Of a DNA stretch of 64,000 nt, positions 1 to 6,850 are shown piece by piece. Made by a program: the position numbers and the translations under genes. The stretch is from Sporobacter sp963675425 (GTDB lineage: Bacteria > Bacillota > Clostridia > Oscillospirales > Oscillospiraceae), in NCBI GenBank assembly GCA_963675425.1, contig OY776214.1:4402001-4466000 (forward strand), written 5' to 3'. The notes under the pieces are model-generated. The model was not told where the DNA came from, did no database searches, and saw only the letters and a program-made list of their open reading frames with translations. Position 1 is the first letter of the stretch, and every line of letters begins with the position of its first letter.

Positions 1-61
1 TTTTAGCTTACAGATCTCAGGCGGGCTAACCAGCTACGCACCCGACAGCGCCTAAAAATGA

Positions 62-95
62 AAAATCCCGTATCTGATAAGAATGACGGGATTTT
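62..95. terminator. Hairpin terminator at window edge
   Basis: A perfect 10-bp stem (AAAATCCCGT at 62-71 pairing with ACGGGATTTT at 86-95) encloses a 14-nt loop. A-rich and T-rich flanks would let it act in either direction. It probably ends a transcript from before the window. Positions 1-61 show no gene start. Confidence 0.6.
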
Positions 96-202
96 GGGAT
101 ATTATCTTGGTTCTAACCGTATAAGTTGTTTATTTTATTGAACGTTGCGCAAAATAAAGCCGACAGGCACGGATCGGTGCCTGAATTAAAAGGAGATCGA
201 TT

Positions 203-421
203 ATGTCTAAAAAGAATAAGCAAAATGACCAGAATGCCCGCAGCGCAATCGACCGCATGAAGATGGAATCCGCCGGTGAGGTCATGGGTTACGAAACCGG
301 TGTCAACGCCACGAACGTGAAAAAGTCCGGCTACAAATCCATTAACAAAATGATTGCCGACGGAGAAGTCGAAGCTGAAAATCTGGGAAACGCCACCATA
401 GATAACGACTATAACAGCTGA
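203..421 (+). CDS. Small hydrophilic protein, possibly SASP-like
   Basis: A 72-residue, highly charged protein rich in Lys, Asn and Met, with no Cys or Trp and no membrane segment. AAAAGGAG sits eight bases before the ATG and a strong terminator follows, so it is a single-gene unit. The central stretch (Arg-Met-Lys-Met-Glu-Ser-Ala-Gly-Glu) and the later Lys-Ser-Gly-Tyr plus Lys-Met-Ile loosely recall alpha/beta-type small acid-soluble spore proteins, which carry an Arg/Lys-x-Lys-x-Glu-x-Ala-x-Glu segment and a Gly-rich segment ahead of a Lys-Met-Ile-like helix. The canonical Gly-Gly motif is absent, so the similarity is only suggestive. Being a real gene is well supported; its function is not. 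Confidence 0.75.
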   Translation: MSKKNKQNDQNARSAIDRMKMESAGEVMGYETGVNATNVKKSGYKSINKMIADGEVEAENLGNATIDNDYNS

Positions 422-446
422 TCTATACCATTATAAACGCCGAGGT

Positions 447-482
447 GCCGCATCCGTGTTCCGCGGATGCGGCGTCTTTTTT
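447..482 (+). terminator. Rho-independent terminator
   Basis: A 10-bp GC-rich stem (GCCGCATCCG at 447-456, CGGATGCGGC at 464-473), a 7-nt loop and a T-rich run at 475-482. It ends the 72-residue gene and lies before the converging FAD gene end. Confidence 0.85.
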
Positions 483-501
483 GACGAGACTTAAGCGCCC
501 T

Positions 502-2079
502 TCAGGCGTTGTCCGCTAAAATGCCTTCCGTAACAGCGAGGCCCCAGGTGAGGGCCCGGCCAAAGCTGTTTCCATTTAACAGCAGCGGATAATCCACGCC
601 ATAAAAGCCGCCCGCCGCGTTTCCAACGGCGTAAAGGCCGGGGATCGATTCGTAATAGGGATCTAAAACACGCATGTTAACGTCTGTGAGCGCGCCGCCG
701 AAAACATCCAGAAGCGAGGCGCCCCATTTAAGCGCATAAAAAGGCGGCTTCGTAATCGTCGTTAAAAGCTCTGAGCGCTTGCCGAAATCCGTGTCGTCGC
801 CCTGCCGGGCAAGCTCGTTGTATCGATCCACCGTGGCTTTCAGATTTTCGGCCGGAACGCCGATCTTTTCCGCCAACTCATCCAGCGTATCGGCTTTCCA
901 GGCACATTGGCCCTTTTCCACCATCTCCTCAACGGTCTTTTCAAGCCCGCAGTCGGGCGACCATTTGTCGCCGTAATTGGCGATATTAAGCGGCGTAACA
1001 GACTGACCGCCGATACAATCAAAACGCTCGCCGTACTCATCCAGCCATTTGGCGTCCATGATGGTATAGGCCATATCGTCGCCGGGCTGCGCCATCACTC
1101 GCAGGGATTTGGCCTGCAGCCAGGTGTCCTCATTCATAAAGCGCTTGCCTCTGGAATTGACAAATAAAAAGAAGAATGAAAAATACGAGGCATCGTCGTC
1201 GCGCCGGCCATGTACGGACAGAGCCCAGCTGGGATCGTCAAAGGCTGCGCCGGCCCAATAGGCCATCTTGTGCCCGTCACCGGTGTTATTGCCCTTTGGA
1301 AAATACCGGGCGTGCGAAACCTTTAAGGCGACAGGGCAAAACGCCTCGAGCATTTCACGGTCGCCTTCGATATCGCCGGAGGCAATGATAACGCCTTTTT
1401 TGCCGACAAAACGGCGGTATTTGCCATCCTCCTCGTTCTTTGCAATAAAAGACACGACCCGGCCGCTGTAATCCTTTTCCAGCTGCACAGCGCGGACCGG
1501 GCGATAAATTTTACTGCCGCCCTCAAGGACTGTTCTTTCCAGCACTTCGATAACCAGCATACCGCCGTACTGATACTTATATTTATCATATCCCGGTTTT
1601 TGGAACACCAGATGCGTACCGGGGTATTCGTTGAAGCCGGGCCCCTTGTAGTAGCCGGTATAAATCGTGGCATCAAGCGCTTCGCCCCCCTGCTCCATAA
1701 ACCAGTCAAACGCCTCGCCGCTGCGGTTTATGTACAGCCAAAGCAGTTCCTCGTTGACACGGCTTCCGGATATCATCATCCAGTCCCGGGCAAATCTCTT
1801 TTTATCAATGGCAAGGCCCAGCCGCCGCATAACGGCCGAATCCAGCACACCCACATGCGCAGCGCGCCCCATAAGCTCCGGGATTTTGTCGGCTATGACG
1901 ACATTAAGGCCCAGCTGCGTACATCTCGCGCCGGCCGCCATTCCGGATATACCGCCGCCGATAATGGCCACATCGGCCTCGATCGTTTCCGCAATCTGCT
2001 CCTCCGGAATCTTTTCCGGTGGGGTCTCCCAGGACCAGCCGCGCTTCGCTGAAAGATTGCTGTAGGCTTTTGGCTGCAT
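502..2079 (-). CDS. FAD-dependent oxidoreductase, fumarate reductase flavoprotein family
   Basis: 525 residues. The N-terminal Rossmann signature GGGISG lies at about residues 41-46. A C-terminal FAD-contact segment around Tyr-Ala-Val-Gly-Asn-Ala-Ala-Gly-Gly is typical of the FAD_binding_2 family (fumarate reductase, ketosteroid dehydrogenase and urocanate reductase relatives). There is no signal peptide, haem motif or covalent-FMN domain, so it is probably a cytoplasmic enoate-type reductase or dehydrogenase of unknown substrate. The start is the ATG at 2079 because GAGGAG lies just before it; the open frame extends 29 codons further without a ribosome site. The next gene upstream on this strand is a flavin reductase-like gene, but a hairpin separates them. 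Confidence 0.85.
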   Translation of the reverse strand: MQPKAYSNLSAKRGWSWETPPEKIPEEQIAETIEADVAIIGGGISGMAAGARCTQLGLNVVIADKIPELMGRAAHVGVLDSAVMRRLGLAIDKKRFARDWMMISGSRVNEELLWLYINRSGEAFDWFMEQGGEALDATIYTGYYKGPGFNEYPGTHLVFQKPGYDKYKYQYGGMLVIEVLERTVLEGGSKIYRPVRAVQLEKDYSGRVVSFIAKNEEDGKYRRFVGKKGVIIASGDIEGDREMLEAFCPVALKVSHARYFPKGNNTGDGHKMAYWAGAAFDDPSWALSVHGRRDDDASYFSFFFLFVNSRGKRFMNEDTWLQAKSLRVMAQPGDDMAYTIMDAKWLDEYGERFDCIGGQSVTPLNIANYGDKWSPDCGLEKTVEEMVEKGQCAWKADTLDELAEKIGVPAENLKATVDRYNELARQGDDTDFGKRSELLTTITKPPFYALKWGASLLDVFGGALTDVNMRVLDPYYESIPGLYAVGNAAGGFYGVDYPLLLNGNSFGRALTWGLAVTEGILADNA

Positions 2080-2100
2080 AATGACGCTCCTCTGTGTGTA

Positions 2101-2131
2101 ATTATAACAATTGCAAATTACAATTGCTGTT
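2101..2131 (-). promoter_or_regulatory. Candidate promoter -10 and overlapping palindrome
   Basis: On the minus strand TATAAT occurs at 2106-2101, 22 bases before the FAD gene start. It abuts an inverted repeat, AACAATTG at 2107-2114 against CAATTGCTGTT at 2121-2131, a plausible operator. No good -35 lies at standard spacing, so the promoter call is tentative. Confidence 0.35.
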
Positions 2132-2236
2132 AAATACATATTATTAAAATCAAATAATAACATCACTTGGTTTTATTTTTAGATTAAATGCGGTTTAAAA
2201 TAGCTTTAACAAAGAATTTTATATCAATTGAAAACG

Positions 2237-2267
2237 AAAGACCTGAAACAGCCTGTTTCAGGTCTTT
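2237..2267 (-). terminator. Hairpin after flavin reductase-like gene
   Basis: A nearly loopless 15-bp inverted repeat (AAAGACCTGAAACAG and its complement) sits 40 bases past the stop of the flavin reductase-like gene. A/T-rich flanks on both sides suggest terminator function. Confidence 0.6.
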
Positions 2268-2307
2268 ACATTGCTCATTGCGCGATGCCGGCTCAGCGAT
2301 CACCGGC

Positions 2308-2826
2308 TTATTTGCCGGGAGCTTTACCGGTTTCCTTAAAAGCCTTGAACGCTTCCATGGTTTTCGTTTTCATGCTCTTTTGATAATCGCCATAGATCAG
2401 CGGCTCACCCTCACCCTGCCACGCATCCGTAACTTCGCAGAAAAATGCCGTATGCGTCGACAGTTCCTTTAAGTCGGTTACCTTGCAGCGCAGAAATGCC
2501 ACGGCTTTTTCAAGTACGGGGAGGCCGTCGACAATTTTATGCGGAACGTTCGCCCATTTGTCCGTGTCCCGGCCCGACTGGAAGCCGAAATTGCCGATGA
2601 TAAAGGGATCGACATCGGTGCTCAGCACAGAAATGGTGAATTCGCCCGTCTGCTTGATCGCCTCGTTCGTCTGGTTTTTCTGAATGCTGCACAGAATAAC
2701 CGTCGGAACCGGCGAGCTCGTTGACTGAACAAACGCGTCAACAACACATCCGGCATATTTTCCGTCGATCTTTGTACCGGTAACGTAAAGTCCGTATGAT
2801 AATTTGTATAGTGCTTTTGTATCCAT
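2308..2826 (-). CDS. Flavin reductase-like FMN-binding protein
   Basis: 172 residues matching the flavin reductase-like split-barrel family (flavoredoxin, or the N-terminal domain of high-molecular-weight rubredoxin). The start reads Leu-Ser-Tyr-Gly-Leu-Tyr-Val. A central Ser-Thr-Ser-Ser-Pro-Val-Pro segment followed by a hydrophobic strand and Lys-Asn-Gln-Thr-Asn corresponds to the FMN-phosphate-binding part. It probably binds FMN and shuttles electrons, perhaps to the neighbouring FAD enzyme. The ATG at 2826 is chosen because GAGGAGG precedes it; a longer frame starts five codons earlier. No C-terminal rubredoxin domain is present. Confidence 0.8.
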   Translation of the reverse strand: MDTKALYKLSYGLYVTGTKIDGKYAGCVVDAFVQSTSSPVPTVILCSIQKNQTNEAIKQTGEFTISVLSTDVDPFIIGNFGFQSGRDTDKWANVPHKIVDGLPVLEKAVAFLRCKVTDLKELSTHTAFFCEVTDAWQGEGEPLIYGDYQKSMKTKTMEAFKAFKETGKAPGK

Positions 2827-2964
2827 CGTGAACCTCCTCAATAGGTATGATATGTCTGGTCGTAAAACTCATATACAAGAACATCTAATCTTTATATACT
2901 CAGGATAACCAAATCCGGCCATGTTTGTCAAGTTTTTAAAACTGCACATACGATGACATCGCCG

Positions 2965-4437
2965 TCATTTTGCCACGCGGCAGCTTTTTTCAATCAGCAA
3001 ATTATCTCTGGGCGCCAGGCCTTTAATTTCTTCTTCCCTGTCTGTTTGAATTAAATATTGGTTTTTCTCGTCAAACAGGATTGATATTTTTTTCGTGAAT
3101 ATTCCAGCATTTTCGGAAAATTCTTCTAATGTCAAGCTAGCTTTATATCGATGTAAAATTTCAAAGGTTGACATAAGCCCAATACCGCTCCCGCCGCTGT
3201 CCGCATGCGTTGTTGATTTCCTCAGGCCCATATTGGCAAGCGTGTCCGCTTCAAACGGAATACCGCTGTCTAAAACGCTGACCATATAAAAGCGTTCAGT
3301 AATGCCGATGAGCACCAGAATTTTTTTCCTGTCGCTGTACTGCGCCGCTATGATCGCGTTTTCGGTCAGGTCAGCCAGAAGTGTTGTCAGATCGGCCACA
3401 GACACAATATTTTCCGTCATATATTTAACACTGCCGGATAGTGTCAGTTCCATATCAATACCGTTTTCCCGGGCTTTATTAAACATGTAGCTCATCAAAG
3501 CGTCAACAGCCGCTATATCCGTTACGGGCAGTTTTTTGCTGCCGGTCTGGTATGCCGTTAAAATGCCGGACCGCTCGCCTGACATCGCCCGAAGCTGTTC
3601 TAATAACAATCGGCCCTTTTCCTGAAGATCGTCCTCATCCCCGGAAAACTGCAGATATTCTTCAACCGCCAGTTCCATGGCCGGGATCAGCTTATTGTCC
3701 TTATGTATAATTTTGGCCAGTGCTTCATTATGCAGTTCGAGCTGACTAATCTGTTCCTCCTTCTCCCGTACCACATCTTCCAGCCGACGTATTTCCTCAG
3801 TCTTCAATCTTTCAAGATATAAGTTCGTAATTCGCCCGCGCCACCAGAAGAGGATTAAAACGGCACACGATGAAAGTAAAACTATTGGAATTACATAAAT
3901 CATATCAATTTCATCATTACTAGTTACAATAGCGCAGATAAGAAGAATCACGCTAATAAGGACGCCAGCATTGCTTGCCCCCTTATTGATTAAAAAAGGC
4001 ATTCCGTTTTTTAAGCGCTTGAATCTAAAAGGAACGATAACTAATGAAAACTGTATCAAAGAGGCTACTAAAGCTATGTATATAAAAATAGTGGAAAAAT
4101 CATCAGTGCCAAACAACTTAAATATTATTGCGGCAAAAAATGCAGAAGCTACGAAAAATGCATAACTAAGACCGAACGATAGAATGGTAGTCGTTATCGA
4201 TAATTCAAGTTTAACTCCTGTTGTCAATTTCATAAACAATAAAGAAACGACTATCATTATTGGTATGCTGGCGGGCACAAGGTACAACCTTAAATAATAT
4301 TCAGCAAAGGATAGTAATGAAGAAAAAACCAGATCTAATAAAACGTATTTGGTGCGCAATTTCAAATTTAATATTTTTTTAAATAAATAAAGACTGCAAA
4401 TTATTATAGTGAAATATTTAATGTACGATACAAGCAT
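2965..4437 (-). CDS. GHKL-type (AgrC-like) sensor histidine kinase
   Basis: 490 residues. The first ~200 form about six or seven hydrophobic membrane segments; a coiled-coil linker follows (~residues 205-240). An H-box-like Ile-Ile-His-Lys-Asp-Asn-Lys-Leu lies near residue 245. The C-terminal GHKL ATPase has an N-box (Leu-Thr-Glu-Asn-Ala) and a G-box (Gly-Ser-Gly-Ile-Gly-Leu). This is the architecture of peptide-sensing kinases of the AgrC/ComD class (HPK10). AAGGA precedes the ATG. Divergent from it lie two Trp-rich peptide genes, and beyond them a Spo0A-like response regulator on the same strand as the kinase. I infer that the kinase senses the peptides and phosphorylates the regulator. No AgrB-type protease or peptide exporter is adjacent. 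Confidence 0.9.
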   Translation of the reverse strand: MLVSYIKYFTIIICSLYLFKKILNLKLRTKYVLLDLVFSSLLSFAEYYLRLYLVPASIPIMIVVSLLFMKLTTGVKLELSITTTILSFGLSYAFFVASAFFAAIIFKLFGTDDFSTIFIYIALVASLIQFSLVIVPFRFKRLKNGMPFLINKGASNAGVLISVILLICAIVTSNDEIDMIYVIPIVLLSSCAVLILFWWRGRITNLYLERLKTEEIRRLEDVVREKEEQISQLELHNEALAKIIHKDNKLIPAMELAVEEYLQFSGDEDDLQEKGRLLLEQLRAMSGERSGILTAYQTGSKKLPVTDIAAVDALMSYMFNKARENGIDMELTLSGSVKYMTENIVSVADLTTLLADLTENAIIAAQYSDRKKILVLIGITERFYMVSVLDSGIPFEADTLANMGLRKSTTHADSGGSGIGLMSTFEILHRYKASLTLEEFSENAGIFTKKISILFDEKNQYLIQTDREEEIKGLAPRDNLLIEKSCRVAK

Positions 4438-4450
4438 ATCCTAATCCTTC

Positions 4451-4460
4451 TTTTCGACAA
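4451..4460 (-). promoter_or_regulatory. Candidate 0A-box upstream of kinase
   Basis: The minus strand reads TTGTCGAAAA here, containing the full TGTCGAA core of the Spo0A-binding box. It lies 14 bases before the kinase start. A single 7-mer match can arise by chance, but the nearby regulator carries a Spo0A-type DNA-binding domain, which makes autoregulation plausible. Confidence 0.4.
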
Positions 4461-4565
4461 AAACCAATCGATTTCAACAGCTAACCCACGTCAGTATCTA
4501 ATACAAATTCCATAGCAATAACTTTATCCTTGTTAGTAGTAATAAACAAAAAGGAGGATGAAGTT

Positions 4566-4610
4566 ATGTGGGATATCTGGGTATGGTTTCGTGCATTAAT
4601 GGGAGTATAA
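4566..4610 (+). CDS. Trp-rich micropeptide 1 (candidate signal peptide)
   Basis: A 14-codon gene encoding MWDIWVWFRALMGV. AAGGAGG lies eight bases before the ATG, and a perfect terminator starts ten bases after the stop, so this is a complete one-gene transcript. The peptide matches the second micropeptide 150 bases downstream at W-D-x-W-V-x-F-R-x-x-x-G-V. It has no leader, no Cys for a thiolactone and no Gly-Gly processing site, so it may act unprocessed or be trimmed by a general protease. The position between a GHKL kinase and a Spo0A-like regulator suggests a pheromone; a leaderless antimicrobial or toxin is the alternative. Translation is inferred from sequence only. Confidence 0.75.
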   Translation: MWDIWVWFRALMGV

Positions 4611-4620
4611 TAAACCTCTG

Positions 4621-4655
4621 AACAAGTCACACAAAGTGTGACTTGTTTATTTTTA
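4621..4655 (+). terminator. Terminator of micropeptide 1
   Basis: An 11-bp stem (ACAAGTCACAC at 4622-4632, GTGTGACTTGT at 4636-4646) with a 3-nt loop and a T-rich tract to 4654. It closes the first micropeptide unit. Confidence 0.85.
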
Positions 4656-4724
4656 CAACCATTTTTTTGCTTGAAACGTAATATTCTTATCAACAGATAG
4701 ACTAAACAAAAGGGGGTAAAGTAC

Positions 4725-4772
4725 ATGCTGTGGGATTGGTGGGTATTTTTTCGCTCAATGACGGGTGTATAA
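4725..4772 (+). CDS. Trp-rich micropeptide 2 (candidate signal peptide)
   Basis: A 15-codon gene encoding MLWDWWVFFRSMTGV, with AGGGGG eight to nine bases before the ATG and a 12-bp terminator eight bases after the stop. Nine of the 14 aligned residues equal micropeptide 1: Trp-Asp, Trp-Val, Phe-Arg and the Gly-Val end are fixed, while Ile/Trp, Trp/Phe, Ala/Ser and Leu/Met exchange conservatively. That pattern, together with duplicated gene architecture, indicates selection on the peptide itself and not chance. No gene follows on the plus strand, which argues against a tryptophan attenuator leader. Same functional inference as micropeptide 1. Confidence 0.75.
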   Translation: MLWDWWVFFRSMTGV

Positions 4773-4780
4773 GACACTGG

Positions 4781-4812
4781 AACAAGCCGCACTTCAGGTG
4801 CGGTTTGTTTTT
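4781..4812 (+). terminator. Terminator of micropeptide 2
   Basis: A 12-bp stem (4781-4792 with 4798-4809, one G-U pair) around loop TTCAG, ending in a T run. The core CCGCAC/GTGCGG is shared with the hairpin at 5005-5030, so the two terminators look duplicated. Confidence 0.8.
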
Positions 4813-5004
4813 ACACAAAATCAATTTTCCCTTTAATTTATATATTTTACTTATTATAACATAATCCAATTCATCTCAACGGCATACAAATGACGGAAAC
4901 TAATTCATTTAATTATTGCAAAAATTATATGTTTATTAGTTACTAAAATGCAAATAGAGCGAGCAGGACTTATAACCAACGGTAAAATTTAAAAGCGTAT
5001 CAGC

Positions 5005-5030
5005 AAGCCGCACGTTATGTGCGGTTTTTA
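5005..5030 (+). terminator. Third terminator of the same family, without a peptide gene
   Basis: Stem GCCGCAC/GTGCGG around GTTAT, followed by TTTTTA. It is close in sequence to the terminator of micropeptide 2, but the preceding 190 bases (4813-5004) are AT-rich and hold no peptide with the Trp motif. It may be the relic of a third unit. It also overlaps the stop of the converging regulator gene. Confidence 0.6.
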
Positions 5031-5813
5031 ATATTCGTTTTTGATCTTGTTGGCGTAATAATAAATAAACTCCGTAATGGTGGGCACGCCCTTGTCCGAG
5101 CTGATACGCGCCGTATAATGCTTGGCCAAATCATCAATGTCGGTAGTCCGCCAGGCTTTGTTGATCGCGTTCTGCATAGCCCGCTCGACGCTGGAATCCG
5201 TTTTGCCGTACTGCATCCCGATCATGGCGCAAATATTCTTTTCGGGTTTCTCAATAACCAGCTGTACGGCATCAATCAGATATTGGTACCCGACTGCCTT
5301 AGGGCTGATCCCGACATAATCGAGCTCCAGGCTGATTTTCCGAACGATTCTCTTATTCCGCTGATCCGGCGTCTCCGTTGTGGCATGCGGGGACGCCGCG
5401 CAGCCCATCCGGCCCAAAATGACGCTTTTCATCATCCGCAGAAACTCCACCGCACCTTTGGCCGAATAATCCGACTGGTGCTTTGCCATAATAAAATCTG
5501 CCCCGGATTGACGGGCGTATTCGTATGTAATCATGCTGGTGTTGTTGGTCGTAATCAGAATATACGGATTAACAGGCAGATGCATCTCCTTGAGCTCCTG
5601 CAAAAAGATCAGTCCGTTACCGCCGCCCTGGTGCAGCTCCAGGTCTAAAATGACGGCGTCGGGTAAATAATCCTTTACATATTCAATCGCTTTGCAGGAA
5701 TTGTCTGTAATGCCGACAAGATCCACGTCGTCCAGTTCATCCGTATTCCGGACAAACTCATCGCAGGTCTTCTCATCATCCTCAACAAGCAGGACCGTGA
5801 GCCTTCTTTCCAC
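5028..5813 (-). CDS. Response regulator with Spo0A-type DNA-binding domain
   Basis: 261 residues. The receiver domain carries the acidic cluster Glu11-Asp12-Asp13 and the phospho-acceptor Asp57 in Ala-Val-Ile-Leu-Asp-Leu. The C-terminal ~100 residues match the Spo0A C-terminal domain: Gly-Tyr-Gln-Tyr-Leu, Ser-Ser-Val-Glu-Arg-Ala, a Trp-containing recognition helix, and Lys-Gly-x-Pro-Thr-x-x-Glu-Phe-Ile. It is not the master Spo0A itself, since the linker and first helix differ and it sits beside a kinase. The GTG at 5813 is chosen because GGAGGA lies seven bases before it; the open frame runs 11 codons further upstream. The partner is inferred to be the GHKL kinase. Confidence 0.88.
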   Translation of the reverse strand: MERRLTVLLVEDDEKTCDEFVRNTDELDDVDLVGITDNSCKAIEYVKDYLPDAVILDLELHQGGGNGLIFLQELKEMHLPVNPYILITTNNTSMITYEYARQSGADFIMAKHQSDYSAKGAVEFLRMMKSVILGRMGCAASPHATTETPDQRNKRIVRKISLELDYVGISPKAVGYQYLIDAVQLVIEKPEKNICAMIGMQYGKTDSSVERAMQNAINKAWRTTDIDDLAKHYTARISSDKGVPTITEFIYYYANKIKNEY

Positions 5814-5850
5814 AGAATATTCCTCCAAAATTGATGTATATAGCAATCAT

Positions 5851-5878
5851 ACTATAATCATTTAATACAAAGCAACAA
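5851..5878 (-). promoter_or_regulatory. Promoter of the Spo0A-like regulator
   Basis: On the minus strand, TTGTTG (5878-5873) and TATAGT (5856-5851) are separated by 16 bases, 37 bases before the GTG start. The -35 lies inside a set of phased direct repeats. Confidence 0.5.
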
Positions 5879-5908
5879 AAAGTAACGAAATGCAACGCAA
5901 AATCTAAC
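5872..5908. repeat. Phased direct repeats, candidate operator
   Basis: The pentamer GYAAC recurs at 5872, 5882 and 5892, exactly one helical turn apart, with a looser CTAAC at 5904. The array overlaps the -35 element of the response-regulator promoter. Tandem 10-bp-phased repeats are a common layout for cooperative regulator binding, so autoregulation is plausible. Confidence 0.45.
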
Positions 5909-6023
5909 AAAGACCAATTTATCAGCCGACTTCATATGTATTACACTCAGTTTATAGTACCTAAGCGTTTAAAATCAGCCGCTATGATGCGTTGATACCA
6001 AGCACATACAGGAGGTTGATGGA

Positions 6024-6506
6024 GTGACAATTGAGACGGGTAAAGAATTTTGTTACGAAAAGCTCATCTCACTGAGAAAAAGGGGCACACAGGCTGAAAT
6101 CAACCGCGCTGTGAGGCAGTTGGGCAATTATTTGAAAGCCAATTCTATAAAAAAGGCCGGCCCCACAATAACCGCCACCTTTTCCTCTGAGCAAAAATAC
6201 GGCGAAACCGTTCTGGACATGGAGATCCTGATACCGGTAGACCGGCTATTCGCGCCGGAATACGGCTATATTTTTAAATCAAAATTCCAACTCTTAAATG
6301 CGGCGCATTTATGCTATAAGGGAAAACCCGAATTGCTGCAGGCGATTTGCGACGAGTTCATCCGATATATCCGGGAACATGAATACCATGATACGTCAGC
6401 GGTTTATAACGTCATGGCGGATGAGCCGAGACTGGTTAATGACGGCTCCGGAGACATCACCGTTGATTTGTATATTGACGTCAGCCCAAACAGCAGGATT
6501 TCATAA
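6024..6506 (+). CDS. DUF5085/GyrI-like small protein
   Basis: 160 residues, GTG start with AGGAGG eight bases upstream. It has a soluble alpha/beta composition with no membrane segment. The pattern of an early Tyr-Glu-Lys, an extended Thr-Ala-Thr-Phe strand, Glu-Ile-Leu-Ile-Pro-Val and a closing strand of alternating Asp/Ile recalls the effector-binding (GyrI-like, DUF5085) fold; the assignment is tentative. It is divergent from the Spo0A-like regulator and its function is unknown. Confidence 0.65.
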   Translation: MTIETGKEFCYEKLISLRKRGTQAEINRAVRQLGNYLKANSIKKAGPTITATFSSEQKYGETVLDMEILIPVDRLFAPEYGYIFKSKFQLLNAAHLCYKGKPELLQAICDEFIRYIREHEYHDTSAVYNVMADEPRLVNDGSGDITVDLYIDVSPNSRIS

Positions 6507-6656
6507 ATCCCCATTGTTTCTTAGCCCCCCCAAGCTTGTTGCTGACTTAAGCGTAAATGAAGAATTATAAGATTAAGTTAAGGTGCTTTAATTTTATAAG
6601 AAAGCATTTATATTAATGTTACAGCTGCAAGTTGACTATAATATCTTCTCCCTCAT

Positions 6657-6689
6657 GATAAGGCCACCGGGATCCCCGGTGGCCTTATC
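6657..6689. terminator. Bidirectional hairpin terminator
   Basis: A perfect 15-bp stem (GATAAGGCCACCGGG with its complement) around loop ATC. It is the main feature of the 344-base gap 6507-6850, which otherwise holds only a promoter-like TATAAT near its end. Confidence 0.65.
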
Positions 6690-6790
6690 ACATTTTCAAT
6701 CGCTTTTCAGAAATATGAATCCAATAACGGCCATATGAGCCATAGGCTCCTTCGGCGGCCGTAATGTGTGTCACATTCTCGGTTGCCGTG

Positions 6791-6796
6791 TATAAT
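6791..6796 (+). promoter_or_regulatory. Candidate -10 for DUF4183-like gene
   Basis: A perfect TATAAT lies 54 bases before the ATG at 6851. The -35 is weak (GTCACA at about 16-base spacing), so a sporulation sigma factor or an activator may be involved. Confidence 0.35.
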
Positions 6797-6850
6797 ATAG
6801 TAACGTAGCGATACAATTGGACATTATTTTGTGAAAAGGAAGTAAATTAT

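Noticed and set aside
4481..4792. 103-codon minus-strand frame
   Set aside because: It has no ribosome site, runs antisense through both micropeptide genes and the first terminator, and has no family features.
4566..4812. Tryptophan attenuator (leader peptide plus terminator)
   Set aside because: Short Trp-rich frames followed by terminators resemble trp leaders, but nothing is encoded downstream on the plus strand, both units end in complete terminators, and conservation extends to non-Trp residues (Asp, Phe-Arg, Gly-Val).
4948..4992. A 14-residue frame (MQIERAGLITNGKI) before the third terminator
   Set aside because: No ribosome site and no resemblance to the Trp-rich peptides; most likely chance.
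2965..5813. Classical agr system
   Set aside because: The kinase is AgrC-like, but there is no AgrB protease, the peptides lack the Cys or leader/tail parts of AgrD, and the regulator is Spo0A-like and not LytTR-type.
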